Assembly: GCA_009746045.1 (NCBI GenBank)
Contig: RPFO01000366.1
Coordinates: 392,501-456,500, forward strand
Origin: Mesostigma viride
Lineage: Eukaryota; Streptophyta; Mesostigmatophyceae; Mesostigmatales; Mesostigmataceae
DNA: 64,000 bases
Reading direction: 5' to 3'
Shown here: positions 58,601-64,000 of the stretch, piece after piece
Numbering within the stretch: the first letter of the stretch is position 1
How the letters are laid out: each line of letters starts with the position of its first letter
The notes under the pieces: model-generated
The model's database searches: none
What the model was told of the DNA's origin: nothing
Seen by the model: only the letters and a program-made list of their open reading frames with translations
Translations under genes and position numbers: made by a program

Positions 58601-61600
58601 GAATGCAGAGCATATATGAACATGCAACACAAGAACTAGTACAAGGGTCTGCACTAGGATGGTTTCTCCCTTACATCGGAACATGCAACACAGGAGCCCC
58701 CGCGTGTGTCTGCACTGGGATGGTTTCTCCCTTACATCGGAACATGCAACACAGGAGCCCCTGCGTGTGTCCGCACTGGGATGGTTTCTCCCTTACATCG
58801 GAACATGCAACACAGGAGCCCCCGCGTGTGTCTGCACTGGGATGGTTTCTCCCTTACATCGGAACATGCAACACAGGAGCCCCCGCGTGTGTCTGCACTA
58901 GGATGGTTTCTCCCTTACATCGGAACATGCAACACAGGAGCCCCCGCGTGTGTCCGCACTAGGATGGTTTCTCCCTTACATCGGAACATGCAACACAGGA
59001 GCCCCCGCGTGTGTCCGCACTAGGATGGTTTCTCCCTTACATCGGAACATGCAACACAGGAGCCCCCGCGTGTGTCTGCACTAGGATGGTTTCTCCCTTA
59101 CATCGGAACATGCAACACAGGAGCCCCCGCGTGTGTCTGCACTAGGATGGTTTCTCCCTTACCGCCAGCAGGCGCGGGGGCCGGGGCAGGCGCGGGGGCG
59201 AACTGGAGAAGCTTCCGCCCTGCATGCCAGAACCAGCAAAAATTCACGTTCAGGGGCAGGCAGGAAGGTGGAGATGAAGAGGGTGCGTGAGGGGGGAAGG
59301 GGCGGATTAAGAAGAAGGGTAAAAGGGGGGGGGGCGGGGTGTGAGCAGAAGGCGAGCCGTGGCAGCTTTTTGACAAGAGAGTTGGCTGGGGTAATGTGCG
59401 CTTTGAAGAAACAAAACGCAAGTTCACATACTCCTATGGCTGTGTGCCTTGCTCAAAATAAATTGTTAAAGGTTCTTGAAGTATATGTTGAGAGTAGAAA
59501 CATGATGGGCACCAGATATCCAACAAAAACTGCCATCTGCACTCAACAGCACACAACCTCACCGTGCGAGCACCACTCATCAGCCACTCATCAGGCAAGT
59601 CTTCATCGTCCAGCTTCGACTCCATCATGTCAAGTGCTAACATACTACGTATTACAACTATTACAACTGTTACTACTATTACTACTATTACTACTATTAC
59701 TACTATATTACAACATCTTCTACTACTATAGGCTTTAGTATGCGCTCGAATACTCACTGGCTTCAAAGTCCTCCGCGTCCAGCTCCGACTCCATCATGTC
59801 GTAGGCTGTCGCGAGGGAGAAAACCCAAAGAAAAGAAACCAAGCACACAGACGTTGACCATGTCATGCCAGTCCTGGAAGAATGGAGGGGGTGCGGAAAC
59901 CAACCAGTCAAGTGCTGGGCTATGAGATCTGAAGCAGATGGAATTCGGCCCCAACCGCCAGACAGCAGGGCATTGGCCATGAGGGAGCGTGGTGATTCGC
60001 ATGCTGAGGTGACAGGTGATGCAAATGCTGACCACATGCGAAACAGGGGAACTGTGAACAACACACCTGAGACAAGAAGCCACTTGACAACGTGGAGGGG
60101 ATGGCACATGCAAGACTGGCTATCCGGATGAGTGGCGCGCCTAGTGACAAAAGAGGGGGGGGGGGATCTCGAAGAGACATGTGGCCACGATGGTACTGCA
60201 AAGCAGCTTGCTACTACTCCAGAAGCCCTTACATCACATCATGACCCTAAACATCCCAAAGACACTTCCAGATCATGTTCATAGCACGGTGCAAATGAGA
60301 ATATGCACGTGGTCGCATTTGGCTTGTGACTGTTAAGCTCCCTATGGAAACCTTGACAAAATCACTACTTAATGCGGCAGGTGTGCTTTTACTGAGGAAG
60401 CATCATTGCAGGAAATTTTGAAGCATGGGGAAAGCATGAGCAGGCCCAGGGCAACTTGTCGCTCAGTGTAGACAAGAGCTTACCGCCCGCGGGCGCGGGT
60501 GCAGGCGCGGGCGCAGGCGCGGGCGCGTACTGCAGCAGCTTCCTCCCTGCTTGCGCATTCGCCCACAAGGACATGAACGCGTTGCGGTCTTTGGGAGAAT
60601 AGTGAGAGCGGCGCGGGGGAATGGAACCGGGAGCAGCACCATTATCATCATGGTTGCAGGCAAATTATCAGTGTGCACGGCTACCAACCCACGTAAAGAA
60701 ACATCCAAATACCAAAACAGCGCTTTTGTGGTGGCTGCTGGCACTCTTAAGTGGCACCATCGTTTTGCAGTGCTCAGTCCTTCCACACAAAATGCACAAG
60801 GCAGCAAAGGCTTGTGTACCATGCAACTATGATGATAGCCTTGAGAAAAAACTTCAACTATGATGATAGCCTTGAGAGAAAACGTAGTCCTCACAGACAG
60901 GTGCGCCCTTGAGAACATTTCAAGCCGTGTCTGGGCATGTCACCTAGCAATGCCGCAGCAACGTTTAATGCCATGTCTACAAACAGAGGATGTGCCCTGT
61001 TGGATACTGGACAGTGCTCCATGTCTGGGTATAGGTCATGTGCCATGGTATAGACAAGCCGGCCACATCTTCTGTTGACATGAACCCGACATGAATGGCT
61101 CATCCCTGAGTCTGCCAGCGACCTTGCACAGAGATGGGCACGCCAGTCATAGTGTGCTGTATCCATGCGTAGTCTCCCCTAGCTGTCCCCTGCCCCCTTC
61201 GAGGCAGGAACAAGGAACAATCTATAGGCTGTCAAGGAACCTTCGAGGCAGGAGCCATCTATAGCCTTGCAAGCTAGGTTTTTGTCTGTTCAGTGATCGG
61301 TAAGCCTGTTCACATGGATCTGGATGCAAACAATGGTTTGTTAGCGTATGACGCAAGATACTAGCCAACTCCTACACTGACCGAAGACAAGCGCAAGGAC
61401 TACACGAGCCAACTCCTACACTGACCGAAGACAAGCGCAAGGACCACACGAGCCAACTCCTGTACTGACCGAAGACAAGCGCAAGGACCACACGAGCCAA
61501 CTCCTGTACTGACCGAAGACAAGCGCAAGGACTACACGAGCCAACTCCTACACTGACCGAAGAAAATCGCAAGGACTACACGAGCCAACTCCTATACTGA

Positions 61601-63424
61601 CCAATCTCAAAGTCCTCGGCGTCCAGCTCCGACTCCATCGCGTCGTAGGCTACGCGGGCAGTGGACCATTGAGGGCACATCCATGTAGATAAAAAGCACA
61701 AGTCGACGCAAGAATGTGTGTGACAGCAGGGATGTGTGAAGGGTTCAAGGTGATCGTTTAAATGGGATGATGTTGCAGGCCAGCAGCCAAATGCCGAACT
61801 TTAAGTACACATTTCTGGCTAGAGAGTGAGCAAGGAACACATGTTGCTGGGTGAACAACGAGGAATAATTGCCTGCATCAAACCTGCAACAAAATAGTGC
61901 CCAATTTTTCTGAGGACAAGTTACTACAAGGCCCAAGGCCCACGCCCAGGTACAATCAGATTTGTGGTGAAGTATACACGCTTAATGAGAGCCTTCTTAG
62001 AATATCAATGAACAGGTCAGAGCAGACCTAGACATAGGGCCTGCAGGTTGGTGTATCGTAAGCAGCACCGCAAGAATTCCAAGAATCTCAGCAAACCCAG
62101 AAATCAAAATGCGCGACCCTGCCCCATGCGTCATATCTCTTTAGTTAACGTACCAAGGGATAAGACCCAGAAACTACCACAAACATAATGCCCGACCCAG
62201 CCTCAGAACACCTCATTAAATTAATTTTACTTGATTTTTGCGCCTCTGGAAACATTTTTCAGACACATGATGTTTCTTAGCGTTCACGCTGCCACCGCAC
62301 ACACCGCGCTGCCCACTCACCGCCCGCAGGGGCAGGTGCCGGCGCCGGAGCCGGCGCAAACTGCAGAAGCTTCCTCCCTGCATGCACATACAATCAGCGA
62401 TGGGAGGTGGCATCAGGCAAGGGTGGGAAGTGTGTCGCAAACCAAGTTAATGGCCATCACTATTCAACATGACAGCCTACCTGGGACTATGCACTGGAAA
62501 TATGCAGAACAATATAGGCACCAAGATCGCAAGTGGACAGACCCTACAAGTCTGGCTGTCAGTGGGCGTGCAAACTGGAATGACGCCTAAGAAAGGATCT
62601 TGAATGCAGGGTGACCTGAGCAGTGAAGTAGCGTGCCCAAAGAATGCCATGAGTAGCATGTGCTGGCACGCATTTCGGAGTTCATGCCTGCTTCAGGAAG
62701 GACCAGCCAAACGCCATTTCCGGATAATCAGCCTCCTGCTACTGCAAATACTTGGACAGCTGCCTGCAGTTTGTCTTGTGACAAGCGGTAATTAGGATTG
62801 CCGTAAGTTTACGAACCTGCATTAGAGCCGACGACCAATTTATCATGAAGCACCCTCCCTGGACAAAGGCAGAGGACAAGCCAACGCAGCATGCACAGGC
62901 AATTACAACTGATTGAGGGTTGAGAAGGAGGCGGGACGAGTAGGAGGAGGGAGGAGGGCGGCAAGCTGTTTGCAGGGGAAACAGAAGAGAAGGTATGACT
63001 TGCGCAAGAATTTGTCAGTCAGTGCGTTGCAAGGTCTTCATACGATTTCGTCATGCATTATTAGCAGGAGCGACTTCCACTTTCGTTAAGGCAGCCTGTC
63101 AATAGGCGTCACCACCACAGCTGCCGCTTACTATAAACTTGCCATAACCACCCTGCCATATTTTGCTCGCAGCTGGTTGTATTTCATTTCCAAAGCCGTA
63201 TCGGAGCTGCCACGCTAACTAGCGAGGAGAAAGAGTATCCGAGCTTGGGATCGGTAACCTTGGGCTGGTGTGGAACCCTAGGGGGGCAGCATTGGTCGGC
63301 AATGTAGGGGAAAAAAATGTAGGACCGGGACGCCATTGCCGTCCCAATAGTTTCTCAACTTACCGGTGCAGAGCTGCAGACAACAAACCAGGGCCAAAGC
63401 CAGGAGGGACGCGCGGAAAGCCAT
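52561..63424 (-). CDS. Secreted modular protein: signal peptide plus alternating GRKLLQ-(AP)n and acidic micro-exons, about 21 exons
   Basis: The ATG at 63424 starts the signal exon (63364-63424, MAFRASLLALALVCC plus LQLCT). B exons encode (G/R)RKLLQ(F/Y) plus an Ala-Pro run: 62321-62377, 60484-60546, 59163-59219, 57213-57281, 56259-56315, 55484-55540, 54699-54755, 54000-54056, 53193-53261. A exons encode AYDMMESELDAEDFEA or variants: 61602-61649, 59758-59805, 57869-57916, 56618-56665, 55790-55837, 54991-55038, 54297-54344, 53609-53656. A-like exons lie at 59574-59636 and 55674-55712, and a terminal exon at 52561-52607 with a TGA stop. Every internal exon is phase 1 at both ends. The total is 378 residues, or 357 without 59574-59636. 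Ala-Pro runs are arabinogalactan-type glycosylation modules in green-lineage cell walls, so an extracellular glycoprotein is likely. Basic GRK sites would alternatively suit a multi-peptide precursor. I know no described family with this build. Confidence 0.8.
55674..55712 (-). CDS. Short A-type exon variant (13 residues)
   Basis: It reads LGVMGSELDTEA after a TTAG acceptor and ends in a good GTGAGT donor, phase 1 on both sides. It lies 77 bp after a normal A exon, mirroring the pair at 59758-59805 and 59574-59636, so the A plus A-like pair was probably duplicated together. Confidence 0.6.
57336..57362 (-). pseudogene. Relic of a B-type exon
   Basis: The minus strand reads AAGGAGGAAAAAGCTGCTCC and then CAGGTTGC, matching the first 20 bases of the B exons with two extra A bases. 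The acceptor AG is altered to AA and the Ala-Pro part is lost. It lies about 55 bp upstream of the intact B exon at 57213-57281. Confidence 0.5.
58035..58380. repeat. 81-bp minisatellite, about 4.3 copies
   Basis: Units carry CTCTAGATATGACTCTGAAT and AAGGTACATGGGCAAAGTC, with starts 81-82 bp apart (58121, 58202, 58283, 58365). It lies in the same 1.25-kb intron as the 61-bp array. The period is a multiple of three, which opens a false minus-strand frame. Confidence 0.95.
58615..59160. repeat. 61-bp minisatellite anchored at a splice donor, about nine copies
   Basis: Copies share GGATGGTTTCTCCCTTAC (at 58661, 58722 and so on to 59149, spaced 61 bp). The last copy runs directly into the B exon ending at 59163, so its TTAC is the GTAA of that exon's donor on the minus strand. 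Open plus-strand frames here are artefacts. Confidence 0.95.
59574..59636 (-). CDS. Degenerate A-type exon with a lost splice donor
   Basis: It encodes an A-like module (LDMMESKLDDEDLPD). At the place where sister exons have CTG then GTGAGT, this copy reads CTG then ATGAGT, so the GT is destroyed. A downstream GTGCTC would keep the phase and give 21 residues; otherwise the exon is skipped, which also keeps the frame. The adjacent A exon lies only 121 bp upstream in transcription. Confidence 0.45.
61365..61601. repeat. 44-bp minisatellite anchored at a splice donor, about 5.4 copies
   Basis: Units begin CCAACTCCTACACTGACC at 61365, 61409, 61453, 61497, 61541 and 61585. The last partial unit ends in the donor of the A exon 61602-61649. 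On the minus strand every unit therefore repeats GTCAGTGTAGGAGTTGG, a near copy of that donor. Confidence 0.95.
63364..63424 (-). CDS. Signal-peptide exon of the GRKLLQ-repeat gene
   Basis: It encodes a short Arg-containing n-region, a Leu/Ala/Val hydrophobic core and a Cys/Thr-containing end, then a GTAAGT donor with one base carried over. Joining to the first B exon gives GRKLLQ directly after LCT, so the mature protein would start at or near the first basic site. Confidence 0.8.
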
Positions 63425-63485
63425 GATGCAGGAGAGTAGCACGAGGGTTTGCGGCGGCCATCGACCGCTCCTGCGGGAAACAGCT

Positions 63486-63493
63486 GTTTAAAT
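63486..63493 (-). promoter_or_regulatory. TATA-like element upstream of the GRKLLQ-repeat gene
   Basis: The minus strand reads CATTTAAAC about 65 nt before the ATG. Position and composition suit a weak TATA box; nothing else supports it. Confidence 0.25.
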
Positions 63494-64000
63494 GCCAGGC
63501 CATCCTGTGCCGCGCAGAAAGGATGATCGAGCGGCAGATCGCTGATACAAGTAGAATACAGGCCCTGCATGCGCGGGGGGGCGGGTGACCATTGCATTTC
63601 CGAACTAACGCCGACATGACCGCTGTGGTGCCCTGTGCTGCTCGACTGTACAGTACGCATTTTGTGTAAGACGATATTCCGTTTTTGGAGGGTGCATCGT
63701 ACTGCTGGATTTCCAAGGCCGCTCGATCGCGCGGCAAATTGTCAATACTTTCATCTGACGGTCCAGAAAAGATTACAATTGGACGGCTTTGACACTTGTG
63801 AGTTCGTGGAACGCTGTTGCCATTTGCCACATTGTACTAACGGCACCAGTCCTGCTTCTTGCGCATGCCATGGCCATTCCATGCGCTGGCATGGAAGCCT
63901 CATTGCTGGCCACTGTCCACTACTGGCCAGACGTGGCCCGAGAACATCTGCCGGTGGCCACCGTACAGTACAGTCGCCAGTACGGGTGTGCGTGCCAGCC
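63494..64000. other. Upstream flank of the GRKLLQ-repeat gene
   Basis: No gene is recognised. The two frames open here on the minus strand overlap the signal exon out of frame. Short repeats of CTGGC/GCCAG and TACAGTAC type occur near 63870-63990. Confidence 0.4.

Noticed and set aside
58471-59023. Plus-strand frames with a repeated HATQEPPRVSALGWF protein
   Set aside because: They are translations of a 61-bp intronic minisatellite; because 61 is not a multiple of three, the same peptide appears in all frames.
58615-59160. Possible CRISPR-like array
   Set aside because: Units are contiguous and nearly identical over their full 61 bp with no variable spacers, and the genome is eukaryotic. 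It is a minisatellite.

Overview
This window is nuclear DNA from a eukaryote, most likely a flagellate green alga of the core Chlorophyta. The first gene is the axonemal inner-arm dynein light chain p28, split into GC-rich exons with GT-AG introns. Coding exons show high GC3 and Ala/Gly/Pro-rich low complexity. TGTAA motifs, the chlorophycean poly(A) signal, lie behind several genes, and one secreted protein has Ala-Pro modules of the arabinogalactan type. The species cannot be named from the sequence alone.

Layout. 708-5084 (+): p28/DNALI1, six exons, complete. 5555-5953: small TIR element. 6085-7700: decayed non-LTR retrotransposon ORF1 that runs into a 24-bp minisatellite. 9819-15678 (+): large IQ-motif plus PHD-finger protein whose first intron is packed with simple repeats. 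16577-34616: a repeat-dominated block holding at least six fragments of non-LTR retrotransposons (ORF1, endonuclease and reverse transcriptase pieces). A 3.85-kb TIR element is nested in the 3' UTR of one of them, and an expanded (ATGG)n lies inside another. 35414-38047 (+): SAP-like/C2H2 zinc-finger protein. 39207-45268 (+): five-exon gene with a long charged (AKEKE)n helix. 45839-47181: piggyBac-type non-autonomous element with TTAA target duplication. 47354-48436: Gypsy-like RT domain lacking a catalytic Asp. 49499-51055: another young LINE 3' part.

52561-63424 (-) holds what I think is the most novel locus: a gene of about 21 exons starting with a signal-peptide exon. It then alternates two kinds of symmetric phase-1 micro-exon: B (GRKLLQ plus an Ala-Pro run, 57-69 nt) and A (AYDMMESELDAEDFEA, 48 nt). 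It ends in a terminal A-type exon with a stop. The predicted product is a secreted protein of about 360-380 residues with nine basic (G/R)RK sites, nine Ala-Pro modules and nine to eleven acidic modules. Two of its introns carry minisatellites whose unit copies the adjacent splice donor.

The exon models were built by hand from reading frame, GT/AG sites and phase agreement. No alignment, RNA data or database search was available.
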